Source of the DNA: Vitellaria paradoxa
Taxonomy: Eukaryota > Streptophyta > Magnoliopsida > Ericales > Sapotaceae
DNA: 64,000 nt
Assembly (NCBI GenBank): GCA_019916065.1
Contig: CM034237.1
Coordinates: forward strand, 44,276,714 to 44,340,713
Reading direction: 5' to 3'
Part shown: positions 13,001-25,737 of the stretch, piece after piece
Layout: each line of letters begins with the position of its first letter
How positions within the stretch are numbered: the stretch's first letter is position 1
The notes under the pieces: model-generated
Databases searched by the model: none
Seen by the model: only the letters and a program-made list of their open reading frames with translations
What the model was told of the DNA's origin: nothing
Position numbers and translations under genes: made by a program

Positions 13001-14534
13001 ATTGGCAGGCATATGTTAAAGGGGCTAGAGGAAAGGAAAAGTTTATAACATAATTCTCATATTACTACACTAGAACCATATGCAGGCAGTATTTTTTCAC
13101 CACTGGGTTGTTGTAGCTTGTTTATAAGCTAATACCACCATTGAATCATGAAAATTAACACACATGCAGTAGCTTTACACCTCAGGGCTCAGTCTTATTA
13201 CAGCTCTGCAATTATTCAATTGACATTTTTTTTAAATTTTAACAATGGGTAATTTCTTGTATGTTCTAATTTGCTTTGTTTTCCTGTTTTCACCATTTTC
13301 TTGGTTCAAGGGAGTGGGCATACTGTTCTCTGGAATGTTTGGAACTGGGAATGGGTCATCTGTATCTGTGTAAGATCCTTGCGTGGAAAACCCAATATTT
13401 GCAAGCGCCCTTTTTTTTTTTCGTCCATCATGTGGAAAATTCCTATATCTAGCATGAGAACCCTGCTTTTCTTCCCAAACAGTGAAAATGCTGGCTTGCT
13501 TGGGCTGACGCGTGTTGGAAGCAGAAGAGTTGTGCAGATTTCAGCCGGGTTCATGATATTCTTTTCCATACTTGGTAACTCATTCGCATCCAATTTGAGT
13601 AGCTCTCTCTCTTTTGCTAGATTAGAATTTCTGTTAAATATATAAACATGGCCATTTTTCAGGGAAATTCGGAGCCATTTTCGCTTCGATTCCAGCGCCA
13701 ATTGTTGCAGCGTTATATTGTCTTTTATTTGCATACGTTGGTAAGTGCTATGAACAATGATGCAGGCTTTATTTTATTTTTTTTTTTTTGGATTTTTTTT
13801 GGAATTTTATTTTATTTTTAATTACGAAATCGATTCAAGTGAAGTGAAACAAAATTTTCTCATCAAAAGTATGCACGGGACAGGTTCCGCAGGTCTCAGT
13901 TTCCTTCAATTTTGCAATGTGAACAGCTTCAGAACAAAATTTATACTGGGATTCTCATTTTTCATGGGCCTATCCATCCCGCAGTATTTCAACGAGTATA
14001 CGATAATCCACGGATATGGTCCGGTCCACACCGGAGCAAGATGGGTATTTCTCCTCAACAATATTTTATATTGTTGCGTTTGATTTGTTAAAAATTATTG
14101 AAATATTTTAAAAATTTCTAAAAATTTTTAAAAATTATTCACTTTTTATCTCATTATACGAATTACGAGCTAAAAGATTATTTCACTTTATCTCATTTTA
14201 TTTATTTTTTGTCACTGCAAACGGACGTTAATTACTTGTCATTAGAATTCTTTCTCATTAATTCTTGATTTTGGCTCCCACCTAAGATCCATCAAATTCC
14301 CTCATTTGTGATCAGTTCAACGACATGGTCAACGTGCCTTTCTCGTCCGAGCCGTTCGTTGCTGGATTGTTGGCCGTGGTCCTGGACTTCACGTTGCATC
14401 GTAAAGACAACGCAACTAGGAAGGACAGGGGCATGCATTGGTGGGACCGATTCCGGTCGTTCAAGACTGACACGAGGAGTGAAGAATTCTATCGCCTGCC
14501 CTTCAATCTCAACAAGTTCTTCCCCTCAATGTAA
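10017..14534 (+). CDS. NAT6: Nucleobase-ascorbate transporter, NAT6-type (14 exons)
   Basis: A multi-pass membrane transporter of the NAT/NCS2 family. Plant members take up purines and uracil or xanthine-like bases by proton symport. Exons: 10017-10122, 10671-10768, 10920-11096, 11191-11291, 11442-11517, 11655-11714, 11834-12018, 12261-12357, 12867-12953, 13311-13369, 13483-13574, 13663-13740, 13884-14044, 14316-14534. All introns are GT-AG and phases join to one 531-aa frame, close to the 532 aa of the Arabidopsis protein. The N-terminus contains KDQLPGISYCITSPPPW. The QH motif of the first membrane helix is at residues 44-45, a conserved acidic residue is E300 (LVESTG), and the family signature E-N-x-G-x4-T-R is at 350-359. 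The C-terminus has RSEEFYRLPFN, as in NAT6; NAT7 is the close alternative. No break or missing key residue is seen, so it should be functional. Confidence 0.95.
12378..12760. other. Less AT-rich insert-like stretch in intron 8 of the NAT gene
   Basis: Intron 8 (12358-12866) holds a block that is richer in GC than the other introns and stays open for 85-87 codons on both strands (12445-12702 plus; 12378-12641 minus). It interrupts no NAT exon. I recognise no domain. It may be an old transposon piece. Confidence 0.35.
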
Positions 14535-14783
14535 TTTCTCGGCTGGGATCAAATCCAGAAGCTCGTTATGAATATTTCAAATCGCTACTTGCCCTCCTCT
14601 TTCTATTTTCTTTTGCCTTTTTCCCTCTTCTTCTTCTTCTTCTTGTTTGGAACAAGGCAGTATATGTGAGTTGTTCTCTCTTTTGCACCTCGTTATTAAT
14701 CTTGGCGAAATGTAGCATAATATAATATCATTTAGCATAGTAATTAAATCCTTTAGAACCTCCTATGCTTTGTGCTGTGTGTC

Positions 14784-14824
<41 letters not shown>

Positions 14825-15095
14825 CCTATGAACATTGGATCCATTTGATGAGTGCACTGAGGATTAATATACCATGCCCTGGTGTGGAGCATATATGGTA
14901 TATTATAAACCATACTTTATTTTTAGCTTTATAAAGTTAAAAGCAACATTCCCTCCTAGAGGATTGTAAGTATATTTTGTTTCCAGACACTTAACATATA
15001 CGCATATATATGACCGTCTATTAGTTGTGAATTATTTTTGCCTGTAAAGAAGAATAGGAAACTTTAGGGGTTGGTTTCAAGATTCAACTTTCTTA
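14535..15095. other. NAT 3' UTR and following spacer
   Basis: The 3' UTR begins after TAA. A CTT-rich run lies near 14620-14645 and AATATAA-type candidate poly(A) signals near 14722. A (GA)n microsatellite lies at about 14790-14822. No gene is seen. Confidence 0.5.
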
Positions 15096-15406
15096 AAACC
15101 CGTTTGAAAGTTAAATTTTTAGTAAATTTTGGTAATTCTTAGAGCAAAAATTGGTAGAAAAATTTTGTGTGTGTGGTAAAATAAATATAAATTTTTAGTA
15201 ATTTTAAGTAACTTTTAAGTGTGTGGTAAAATAAATAGAAATTTTTAGTAATTTTTGATAACTTTTAAGTGTTTATTAAAAATTTTGATAACTTTTGAAT
15301 TAAGTTAAAGTACAATATCATTATACTTCTTGCCAACTCAGCAAAAATTGATAACAGTAAAAGTTAGTGTTTTGTTTCCTTTCTTTTTTGCTCCTTCAAA
15401 CGGGCC
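15096..15406. mobile_element. MITE with CCCGTTTGAA termini
   Basis: The left end is AAACCCGTTTGAAAG; the complement of the right end is GGCCCGTTTGAAGG. TTA flanks both sides (15093-15095 and 15407-15409), as expected for Harbinger-type elements. The interior has short repeats such as GTGTGTGGTAAAATAAAT and ACTTTTAAGTGT. A relative lies at 49456-49784. Non-coding. Confidence 0.6.
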
Positions 15407-15409
15407 TTA

Positions 15410-17250
15410 TTTTTCAAACACCTCCTGAAAAATCATTTCAATTCATTTGATTGTCAGCGTTTGTTTGGCATTATATATATATATATATATGTCAAATTGT
15501 CAACTGCTCATTAAGGTCGTAATTTATCAACTGTTCATTAAGGTCGTAATCAAGTTGATCATCCATTTTAGTTTATTCTATTCGCCCCAACAGTCGTACA
15601 GAAAATTATGTGCAGGCACTGAGAGTGAAGAGTTTCAGTGCACATAATTTCTCCAAAAAGAAAAATAAAAAAAAAACCATTAAATACTGAATATTGGTAG
15701 AGTTACGTTGCGTGGTGGTGACTATGAGATCTCCGTTTGCTGTGGTTTTTCTCTTGGGCGACACCGCCGTGGCACCATGGGTTGGCTGATGTTCATGTGT
15801 GAGGGCAAGGCAGATGGGCCTTTAATCCGCCTCTTAATTGTCCAGGCCCATAAGACACAATCAGCCCAGACCCTTTGTCCCTTTTGGTAAACCACATCGA
15901 GAGACTCATTTTCCGATGGATGTACCAATTGGAGTCCTCCACAAATAACTTTTAGCATAAATATTACAGTAATATGACACTTATATTTTTTTATTTACAT
16001 CATTCTTATACTCTATTGATCATGACCATTATATTTTATTTAAAATCATCATAATCATTGGATGTCACTTTCTACGTGCGACTGTGATAATTTTGAATAA
16101 ACTATACTAGTCATAACCCTTCATGACCAGTGTGGTGTAAAAAAGATGTAAACAAAAGAATATAAGTGTAGCATTACTTTAAATTTTATACCAAATAGCA
16201 ATGCGAAATGAACCCACTTTTTGTATATTGGCAAGTAAAGTAATAAAAGAAAAAAAGAAAAATAGATTTAATTTAAGAGTAATCATTCTATCTCAAATGA
16301 GAAATTAATTTCAAACAGACAATTATTTTTCATAGTATTTTTCTTTACAATACTTCCTATTTAGATATTTTATTACAAAAATATAACTAAATAACAATTT
16401 TGAAAACTTAATTAATTAATTTGGGTTGAAAATGCAATGAATGTACTTCAAGAGTCCCAATCACAGAGAATTCTAATCCTGCATTTCTTCCTAATTCGAC
16501 ACCAGAGGGAGATTACAAAATCTCGTGCGCAAAGCAAGAGCGACAACACAGGCAAAAATTTGACGGTGAGTGATCTGTAAGTGTCTCCAAAGGCTGAGGC
16601 AGGGCAGCCATTGATGTGATATTTAGCCAAAGAGGCACAAGCAGCAAAAGGTGAAGACCAGAACATGGCTGTGTCATGTCTGTATCCGATTAATCCAAAA
16701 AATCACACACATGCTCTCATCCTAAACAATAATGCGTAGGTACAATCCAATCACCTCTGGCTTTACACACACACACACGCACACACACATTTCGTACAAA
16801 GGAGGATCAATCCCCATCATCTTGTAAAAGAGGGGACAAAAGTTGTGGAACTTTTCATCATGCATTCATGCATGGTTATTCAAAAATGTCATGTGATTAT
16901 TGTACATTTGATGGATGAATTTAACTCCGGTAGTGTTTAGATGGTCAATTTTTATTAAAAAAAAAAATAAAAAAAAAAAACAAACAAACAGTGTAAAAAT
17001 GATATACAGTGAAATTTAATTAGAAGAAGTTAAAAAAATTAGTAAAAATTAAAAATTTTTTAGTATTTTCCTTTTATTGTTTCTGAAAATCAAACACTCT
17101 GAATTATAAGTATAGAGATTGATTGACAGTTAAAACTAGAGATATCAAATTTAAAATTAATTAAAATTTATCAATTTTTATTAATTTTTTTATTTTTTCT
17201 AATTAAATTTTAATAAATATTACTTTTACATCACATTTTTATACTTTTAT
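15410..17250. other. Intergenic sequence with two less AT-rich patches
   Basis: Patches at about 15700-15950 (GGGCC/GGCCC words) and 16440-16680 stand out from AT-rich surroundings, but neither yields a recognisable protein. The second has a 72-codon minus frame (16448-16666) of no known family and a GTGAGT donor-like word on the plus strand. They may be decayed gene pieces. A CA-rich microsatellite sits at 16766-16790, and MITEs follow at 16931-17285. Confidence 0.4.
16931..17100. mobile_element. Small MITE of the recurrent core family
   Basis: It starts TAGTGTTTAGATGG and ends AATCAAACACTCT, inverted to each other in GTGTTT/AAACAC. The core ACAGTGAAATTTAATTAGAA is present near 17005-17025. 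A second, opposite-orientation copy of the core (CTAATTAAATTTTAATAAAT) follows at about 17198-17218, ending at AATCAAACAGC near 17285. Non-coding. Confidence 0.6.
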
Positions 17251-19205
17251 TATATTTTTTGAATAAATTTTTACCAATCAAACAGCTAGTAAGGGAAGAA
17301 GCATCCAACGGTGATAGACCAAGACAGGTGGACAAGGAGAAGCTTGCCAGAGACGTTCTAAATATTAATGGGTATGGAATGAAATATCTCAAGATTTCTT
17401 TCTCGTTATGGAGGTTGAATCTCCATTTCCAATATGTTCACCTTTTCTTTTATCTTTTCTCATCTACGAAACATTCACAAGCCAAGATTGAGTATCGAAC
17501 ACAAGCAGCTCCAATTCAAGACTACTCTTACTCGAATGCTCTCATTATGAGAGAGAGAGACAGAGAGAGATGAATTGTTTGTCTGAAAATTCCAACAAGT
17601 TACCACATAAACTCAAGAATCCACAATTAATGGGACTTTGGACCTTTAAGACAATGAGAAGCCACTTGTTCATATATATATATATATATATACATATATA
17701 TTATTGTGCACTTATACATAATATCCATGGAGAGTAATCATTTGGATTTATCATTCTATAGGACTTAGGATTTGGCAGCAAATAATGTTAGTTCAGATGT
17801 AACAGCTCAGAGCCATTGAATTAAAATTTAACGATTCAAACGTATTTACTGTTAAAATTTTGAATTAATAAATTATGATCTTTAAAATTTTTCATTGACT
17901 AATATTGATCATTTTATAACATGTGTCAAAGATTTAGTGTATATTGGAATATTATAATATTATGCAAATATTTTTATAAATTGAAGAGAAATATGAATCC
18001 ATTCCAAATTCAAAAAAATTTAATCAAATAAACTTGTAAATTTGATCAAAATACGTATAAAATGCACAAATTCAAATATTGAAACTAAATGAAATAGCAC
18101 AAGTGTCATCAGCCTTGACTTTGAATATAATAATTAATTGGCCTAACAATATATATACACATATTATTTTTTTGGTAAGTTCATCCTATGGTGGTTAGTT
18201 TTTGTTTATTTTATTTTGCTACGTTGACTAATTATGATAGGTTTGAAAAGCCACTATAATGAATAATGATATTCAATGGGTATGAAGCCCGTGCATATAA
18301 TAAAACAAGCATCTTATAGGTGTGTTTGGAGTTGTATAAAATTATATAAAATAAAATAAAATTGTACAAGTAAATGTCTCATAATTCGTGTAGTGAGTGA
18401 AAAATTTAAATTTTACTGTCTCGTAATTCGTATTTGTAGAGATTTGTAAAATTTTATTTTATTTTGTAAAACTCCGAACGAAGTCTAAATACGCAAGTCT
18501 CATAATTATATCCTCAAAATAATAATGATAATAATAATAATAACAATACAATGTTTTCTAAATCCTCAACCACAATTACTCTTTTCTCCTCTTCAAAAGT
18601 AGCTATTATTACATGTCAAAAAAAAAAAAAATTGGTATGAAAGTTTGAATGGTCTTTTCCGTTGTTTTACCACCAACATCTTGAAGGAGAAAATTAATTA
18701 ATTAATTAATTAAGCTTTTCTCTGACAGTGTGTTTGTACAAATTAAGGAAGTTTGGGTCAGGCAAAGTGGGAGGGAAGAATAAGGGAAGTAAAGAAAAAT
18801 AGGAGGAAGGAAGTAAGAATGTTTGGTTAAGTAGAAAAGTGAGAGAAAGTAAAAGAGAGTTATACATGTGTATGTATCTATTATAATTTATTTTTTAAAT
18901 TAAAAATTATTTTTAAAAAGCAAGTCCCATTTTTTTAAACCTTCTTTCTCTTCCTCTCCACTTCTCTCATTTTCTCCTATCTTTTTCTCTCAAATTTGAA
19001 AGAATAAAAATGTGTAGATGCCACCCTTAATTTTCACCATATCTTTCACTCCTTTTTTTTTTTTTTTTTCTCTTCACTTTTCTATCTAACCAAACTATAA
19101 AAATTGGGCATTATTCTCTCTCTTCCTTTTCTCTTTCTTATTTAATTTCCATCGAACCAAGTATAGGGTTAAACAATATTCTTTATATTGGTAAAGGGCA
19201 GTTAT
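17251..19205. other. Intergenic, MITE-rich
   Basis: The frame at 17259-17573 includes a hydrophilic stretch (REEASNGDRPRQVDKEK) but no recognised domain and no supporting splice structure. It may be a decayed gene piece. An element-like segment at about 18722-19165 has inverted ends (CTTTTCT...CTAACCAAAC facing TTTGGTTAAGTAGAAAAG). An (AT)n run is at 17671-17700. Confidence 0.4.
18319..18486. mobile_element. MITE with GTGTTTGGAGTTGT termini
   Basis: The left end, GGTGTGTTTGGAGTTGTATAA, faces the right end TTTGTAAAACTCCGAACGAAG. The interior has CTCATAATTCGT and CTCGTAATTCGTA, words shared with elements at about 22480, 30610, 54850 and 61025. Non-coding. Confidence 0.6.
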
Positions 19206-19856
19206 GCCTTAGTATATATTAAAGCTGTTTGGCACATTAATTTTTTTTTATAATTTTTATTAATTTTTAATAAAAATACTAAAAATTAGTAAATTTTATT
19301 AATTTTTTAAATTATTAAAAATTACCACTTGCCAAAAGGGCCTATAAAGCCAAACGGGTCTATATATATATATATATATATATAGCCTAAAGAGAATTGA
19401 ATGTGGAAAAATCAACTTCAAAAAATCATGTCAATCCCAAAAGCAAAAGAGCAAATTCCACTCAAACGACAAACCTAAAACTTTATTTTGTCATGTTGGG
19501 ATGTTTTTGAAAGGCTATATGTACTGTGTCTCAAAGAAGAAAAATTCATATGTCAGGTTGTGTTCCATTTTTTCCGATGTAAACAACTCCCTTGCTTTGC
19601 TGGTTGCTGGGTCTAGTCTGTCTATGAGAAGAATGATTTATAACTTTGCATTTAGGATTAGTTTTGGAAAAAAAATATTAATGCTTGTTTTTTCCGCCCT
19701 CCCATTTATATGTATATATATATGTTTTACTAAAATCTAATTTTTAATTCTTTTAGGCATATTATCCAAATCTTTAAGAAAAAAAATGTACAAAAATATT
19801 TCCAGATTAGAAAAGTTAAACGACCCAAAAGAAATGATTCAACAACTTTAATCCAA

Positions 19857-20512
19857 AGGCTATGTTTGATTGGAGGAATAAGATTAGGAGAGTAAGTAAT
19901 ATCATAAGGTAATATATTAGATTGAATATAATGTTGTAATATTATTTATTTGATATTTGATTGGTGAGATATAAAGTGAAATAAGAGATGTAATTTGTAA
20001 GAAGACATTTAAATTTTAGGTAATTCCTGAGATAAAAAATGAGATAAGAGGTGTGATTAATTTTTAAAATATAATTTTAAACATCCAAATCTTAGACTAT
20101 ATAAGTCGGCAGTGTAATCTCATAAGTTTCTTTTATTTTTATTTTTATTTTGGTAATTATCTCATAAGTTTCATTTATCCCATATTAGATGGTAGGAATA
20201 ATAAATACATTCCGGATATCTAATTTCCCCAAAGTGGAGAATATGCCATCCCATTAGAAGGAGGGGGATGGTATATCTCTCATCCCTAATTTTGTTCCCA
20301 CCAAAATTTAAAAATCTAAAATTATCTCCAATTGCATCTTCTATCAAATAGTATTTCTTATTTTACTTTATATTTCACCAATCAAACATTAAAAATAATC
20401 TCACAAAAAAAAAATGAATTTCATATTAAATCCAATCTTATATAATCTCCCATAGTAAGTACTATTATTTGTCCTCCATTTTCCAATTCCCTTAATCAAA
20501 CGTAAGCTCGAC
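19857..20512. mobile_element. Probable 0.65-kb non-autonomous DNA element
   Basis: The left end GCTATGTTTGATTGGAGGAAT faces the right end CCAATTCCCTTAATCAAACGTAAGC, so the GTTTGATT-type termini are inverted. The interior is AT-rich with subterminal inverted phrases (ATATTAGATTGAATA near the left end; AATCCAATCTTATATAAT near the right). The target duplication is not clear and there is no coding capacity. Confidence 0.5.
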
Positions 20513-23500
20513 GTAACACTTAATTCAATACAATAGGCCCACCTAATTTTTAGATTCTATACCTATAAGTAATGATGTGAGCACTGATTCACTTATACCT
20601 ACGACAAAAAATGACGTGAGCACTAATTCACTATGCATAATTAATAAAAGTAACAAATAAATGTCATAGTATCAGTATCTAAACTATCAATTTCTAATAT
20701 CAACATGTCATCATAATATCTCAACATCAATAACCAAACATCATATGTCAATATCATTATCTAAATAATCAACATCATTAATTATTCGTTTATTATATTT
20801 TCTTTATCTCTTTATTGTTTCATGTCATTACATCACAATCCTAGAGTGAATACTAGAAGAAAAATGAAAAACAATTGAACTTGAATGAATATATTTAATG
20901 TCTCTAAACTTGAATACATAGAATTACAATTGAAGATCAATTTATACTAAACATATGTGAATGATAAGAAAGTTGCTTAATATAAGGCTTGAGACTAGAA
21001 GATGACAGTAAGGCGTGATCTTTGACTTGATTTTTGTAATTGATTTATTACTCTTCCAAATTTGAACCTTTGTGATATTCAACGTCATCATTTTGATCAT
21101 AATATTGACAGGAAAATCTAAGTTATCACCTGAAATGGCTCCACCAATTTGTAATTAATTTGTGAGGATATTTTCCTTATCAATAATTTCCTCGTTTCTC
21201 TGTACAATATCCTCACAATATTTTCCAATGTTGACCAATATCTTCTTAAAAATACTATCAACGTTTGTTTTTTATAGGTCAAATTCGATCAATTAAAATG
21301 TCGTTGTATGTGAATCTGTACTCACAGGCTATAATTAACTAAATAAACGTCGTCATTTATGAACTAACATCTAAGGGCCAAGATTAGCCAAATAACTGTC
21401 ATTTTTTATGGATCGAAATCGAATAGCCATGATTAGTCAGAATAAATATTGTGATGTAGGCCACTAAACTATAGGCATGATAACCAATTTCTGTGCAAAT
21501 TTTGGGACTTTCAACTCAAGAATAGTCTCTGTACCCTCTTTATTTTCTAGTATCCTCAAACTTTGCAATCACAACACCATTCCATCTTCTTTTCATTTAT
21601 CATTAACGAGTCTTATCCATAATCATAACAACTTACTAATAATAAATCATGTTATTATAACCACAATCATTAACCATTCATCATAAAAGTAAGATGCTCC
21701 CATCATTATATCTTAGTTAAAATTTAAAAAAGAAGTAATATCATATAATATATGAGATTAGTTTTTGTACGTAAAATTAATTTTTTTGTGTTTAAAATGG
21801 GGATATAAAAAATGCAATTTGATAAGTAATAATTTTGAATTTTTAAATTTCGACGAATAGCAATTTAGAAAATAAAAATATATAATACCCTCTTTCTGTT
21901 ATATTGCATTTATCCAAATAGAAAATATTTTTAAGTTTTCAAAGTAATGTTTTCGATTCCAAAATACAATTCAACTATCACACTGAATTTCAAATTTCAA
22001 AATGCACTTTAATTAGCCCTTAAAGTGATTTTCAAATTCCAAAAATGTATTTTATTTCCAAGAGAGACAATTTAATTTCTAATTGCTCAGACTTTATTCA
22101 CTTCTTATAAATACCATGCCATCTTTCACAAAAAAAAAAAAAAAAAATCATACATCATAAATTTATCCTCTTTCCAAACACAGTCAACACAAAAAAACGA
22201 ATTCAAAGTCTCTTGAGGAAGTGCAAACCATTAGTAGAAAATTAAATTTTAGAGAAATTTGTACAAATTTATTATTATTATTTTAAAACTCCAAACACAC
22301 CCTATAAAGATTTGTTATTGAATCTTGGAGGATAACCACTCGGAACCATTTGCACCAAAATTATTTTAGTAGAAACAAAATTATTAATGAAGACAACAAA
22401 TTTAAGGTTTTTCTTTTTTAAGTTTGTTTCTTTATTTTTAGTTATTTTTCAAAGTATTATATAACAAATCATAATATTGGTGTGTTTGGAGTGATAAAAA
22501 GTGAGATGAGTTGTAAGTTCGTAATTCATACAATGAGATAAAAAGTGAATAACTTTTAAAAATTTTTAAAAATTTTCAAGAATTTACAACAAACTAAACG
22601 AAGCCTATATCTGTTTGGCAGCATGAAGCACCAGACGTGATAATCCAACATAGGCTTTACGTACATTATCAAAACATGGCTGTACAATTAGTTAGAAATG
22701 TACGAGGCCCAATCATTCAATATTAAGATCCTTCATTTAATGTTAATGGTTTTGTCCCCTACACAAGTCATCGTTTAAACAATTAATAGTCCATTTATCA
22801 TTTATTTTTTCATACCTTTAGCTCTCCAACATCTCACATGCCTTGCAGAGATGGCATTAATTTAATCATGTGTGTGTGTGTGTGTGTTTATATATTTTTT
22901 TAAGCAAAATTTCAAAAAATTGGAGTTCAATTAGTTTAAGGTAAACAAGATTTGTAGGGGTCAAATATATCTTCCCCAAGATTATTATTGTCTTTTTCTC
23001 TTAACTTGTCTCAATCTTTGCCCAAAGCACAACAATAATTACTAAAAAAATAATAGATAATTTATTAAAACTTTTCGTGAAAATAAAAAATAATAAATCA
23101 TTGACTTATAGGGATCTACTAGGTTTTTACACCATGAGGGTAATTAGTGAGTTTGGTTGACACTGAAAGTTAGCTTAACTAGTAACATTTTGGGTTTACT
23201 TCTCAATGATCACTAGTTCGACTCTTCTCAAGGCTACTAAAAATTCACATGGTTGTTAATTTTAGAATCCTTAAAGATTAATCAAAATGTGCGCAATCTG
23301 ACTCGAACACCCTGAATTATAAAACAAAAAAATGGCAATTCAGTTAGGCATTAAAATGTAAATTAACTTAATTAACACTACCCCTCTACCCTACTAATAT
23401 TGGATGAAATAATAATAATAATAATAATAAGGAGCTTCTATATATACTTCTTTAGACATTAAATACCTTGGCACTTTACCTTTTTTTTTGTTTTTTTTTT

Positions 23501-23867
23501 TCTTTTTTATCTTTTGTTTTTCCCTGTTTGAATCTCATTGAAATGACCAAAATGTCCTCTAAATTATTAACTTTACCATTAATTTCACCGAATTACTAAA
23601 AATCTAGAATTATAGCTTGTCAATATAATTTGAATTTTTATAATAGGACATAATTTAAGAAAATCCAAATTTGACAACTTATTTCCTCATATTAGATTTA
23701 CTAGTATGTCATAAGTAAAATTTTTAAGAAATTCAAATAGCAACTATTTACTTGCCACTTAATTACCAAAAAAAAAAAACTATTTGCTTGCTTATCAAAA
23801 AATTTAGAAAATTATTTTAATAATAATAATAATTTTAATTTAATAAATTAAATTATTTTAACAATAA
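20513..23867. other. AT-rich intergenic desert
   Basis: No gene is supported. It contains scattered short repeats (ATCAACATC-type words at 20680-20790), a relative of the GTGTTTGGAGT MITEs at 22480-22608, a second partial one ending at 22300, a (GT)n run at 22870-22887 and (ATA)n near 23410-23430. Confidence 0.5.
22480..22608. mobile_element. MITE of the GTGTTTGGAGT family
   Basis: It starts GTGTGTTTGGAGTGATAAAAAG and ends TTTACAACAAACTAAACGAAGC. The inside carries GTTCGTAATTCATACAATGAG and the run TTTTAAAAATTTTTAAAAATTT, both seen again in a near relative at 54850-54990. Non-coding. Confidence 0.55.
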
Positions 23868-24167
23868 TGACACAATCGAAAGCATGTAAAACCCTAATCT
23901 TTCAAGCCCAACATAGAGTGAGAATAAAATCTTAGAAAATTTTGTATTCAATCAATAATGAAAACTCCTAATCTTTCAGAAGAAAGTTAGAGAGAATAAA
24001 ATTTCATAAAATTCTTCTATTCAATCAATAATGAAAATTATTAAACTCTTACAATTTCTAACCTTTATATAGGTTAGGGTTGAAATAAAATAAAATAAAA
24101 TCTTATTATCAAAAGAAAGTAAATAAAACTATCTAAGGAAAATAAATAATTTATCACATCTTTGCCA
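23868..24167 (-). repeat. 3' LTR of the gag-only element (with internal duplication)
   Basis: About 300 bp against 212 bp for the partner LTR. The excess is an internal tandem duplication: CCTAATCTTTCA and ATTCAATCAATAATGAAAA each occur twice about 75 bp apart. The duplication arose after or during insertion, since the other LTR lacks it. Confidence 0.8.
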
Positions 24168-24587
24168 TTCTCCTCCACTTAAAATATAACTCCCCCTCCC
24201 TCAAGTTATCTAAAGTATGATCTAAAACAAATAAATAAATAAATAATGGAAGACTATCACAAGCAAGTACCTTCAATGTAATTTCTGTTATTGACAAAAT
24301 TATGTATAATTCTAACCTGAGAATAATCTTTATTGTCACACGTGATGGTGATCAAATTTTATTTTCTGTGAATAATTCTTCAAGCAATTATTCATGGTGG
24401 AAAAATTCAATCATATTAATTCATACTTTTTTAACATAATACTTATCCACTACAGTAAAATAAATAAATTCCAATGAACTTTCATCTTTAACTTTTATTG
24501 TTTGAGGATCGATAAAATCACCAACTCTTTTACCATCAAACAATAAATCTAAAATATAGTGCTCATCACCAAAAGGATTAGTAAATT

Positions 24588-25251
24588 CTAATATTTGAAA
24601 CTTTTAATTTCCTTCTCTTGAAGACCAATTATAGTTTTATTTTCTTCTAAAAATAATTGATCTAAATTATAACTGTCTTCGAAAATACTATTTACAAAAA
24701 TTAAATCCTCTTTTAACTCAGTATTTTCTTTAAATTTATTACAATTTGTTGAAGACTCAACAATTACCTCTTCTATCTCAATCTTCTTGATTTCTTGCCA
24801 CCAAACTGTTTTAAACTCTATAAGATCAGTCCATTTTGCCAACCTGTAAAATTCAGCGATATATGCGTCGATGGTCCTATCGTTCTGCGAAGAGTGTTGA
24901 TATTGTTGGAACAAATACTACTCATAATTGGGGGGGTAAAAATTTATTTCTTAACATGTTCCTTATTTTGCTCCACGATTTGATTTTATTTTTACTTTTA
25001 TGCCTGCGATTCTTTTGCAAATGATCCCACCAAGCCAAAGCACCTCTAAAAAGTCAAATCGTAATGTATTTCACTTTTTTATCTTTAGGAATAAATGCGA
25101 AATCAAAGTACCTTTTAACTTTAGCAACCCAATCTACAAATCCCTCAATATCTATGAATCTATTGAAATAAGGGATATCAACTTTTAGGCAAAAATTAGA
25201 CTGATGACCGCAGTTTTGTTGTTGTCCCCTTCTTACGCCTGCATAAGCCAA
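24588..25251 (-). pseudogene. Ty3-type Gag (capsid) remnant
   Basis: On the minus strand 25054-25251 encodes a stretch with VDIPYFNRFIDIEGFVDW and KVKRYFDF, followed after breaks by the 24588-24914 frame with RTIDAYIAEFYRLA. Together these are the retrotransposon Gag (UBN2/capsid) block of plant Ty3-type elements. The parts lie in different frames or are separated by stops near 25030-25054, so no full capsid is made. The zinc knuckle is not seen. Confidence 0.7.
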
Positions 25252-25525
25252 TTCTAAAGTTTTAAACTCTGCATTTCCCCTGTTGATAGGTTGATGATAA
25301 AAGCTAATAACAGCATCAGCTGCAAGGTTTTGGGGCTAGTCGGTTAGCCGCGATGAACATTTTTGGCACGCCTCCCATCGCCTTTTAGCATCTCTATTAG
25401 ATCTTCAAGATGAGCAAACATCACTGCCACCTTGTTGCACATCTAATGTACTTCGCCAGCATGTGTGTAATAGCTAGTATTGTCTTACGTCATCGAATTA
25501 TGAAAAATCTTGCTCTGATACCGCT

Positions 25526-25737
25526 TGACACAATTGGAAACGTAATAAATCCTAATCTTTTAGGTGAAAGTTAGAGAGAATAAAATCTCATAAAATTCTT
25601 TTATTCAATCAATAATTAAAATGATCAAACTCTTACAATTCCTAACCTTTATTAATAAAATAAAATAAAATCTTATTATCTAAGGAAAGTAAATAAAATT
25701 ATCTGAGGAACATAAATAATATATCACGTCTATGCTA
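25526..25737 (-). repeat. 5' LTR of the gag-only element
   Basis: About 212 bp, in direct orientation to 23868-24167 and matching in order, including AAAGTTAGAGAGAATAAAAT and AATAAAATAAAATCTTATTATC. The adjacent primer-binding site at 25511-25522 fixes this as the 5' LTR on the minus strand. Confidence 0.8.

Larger units (their letters stand above)
23868..25737 (-). mobile_element. Complete small gag-only LTR retrotransposon (Ty3-type)
   Basis: Two direct repeats bound 1.87 kb: 23868-24167 and 25526-25737. On the minus strand the LTR begins TGGCAAAG (left copy; mutated to TA in the right copy) and ends TTGTGTCA. Just inside the 5' (right) LTR lies GGTATCAGAGCA (25511-25522), the primer site for initiator tRNA-Met. 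Just inside the 3' (left) LTR lies the purine tract AAGTGGAGGAGAA. AATAA occurs on both outer sides (23863-23867; 25738-25742), consistent with a 5-bp target duplication. The interior encodes only a decayed Ty3-type Gag; no protease, reverse transcriptase or integrase is seen. It therefore depends on a partner element. Confidence 0.85.

Noticed and set aside
13306..13734. 142-codon minus frame opposite NAT exons 10-12
   Set aside because: It is a shadow on the opposite strand of real NAT exons, with no independent support.
16448..16666. 72-codon minus frame in a less AT-rich patch
   Set aside because: No recognisable family and no flanking exons; reported only as a possible decayed gene piece.
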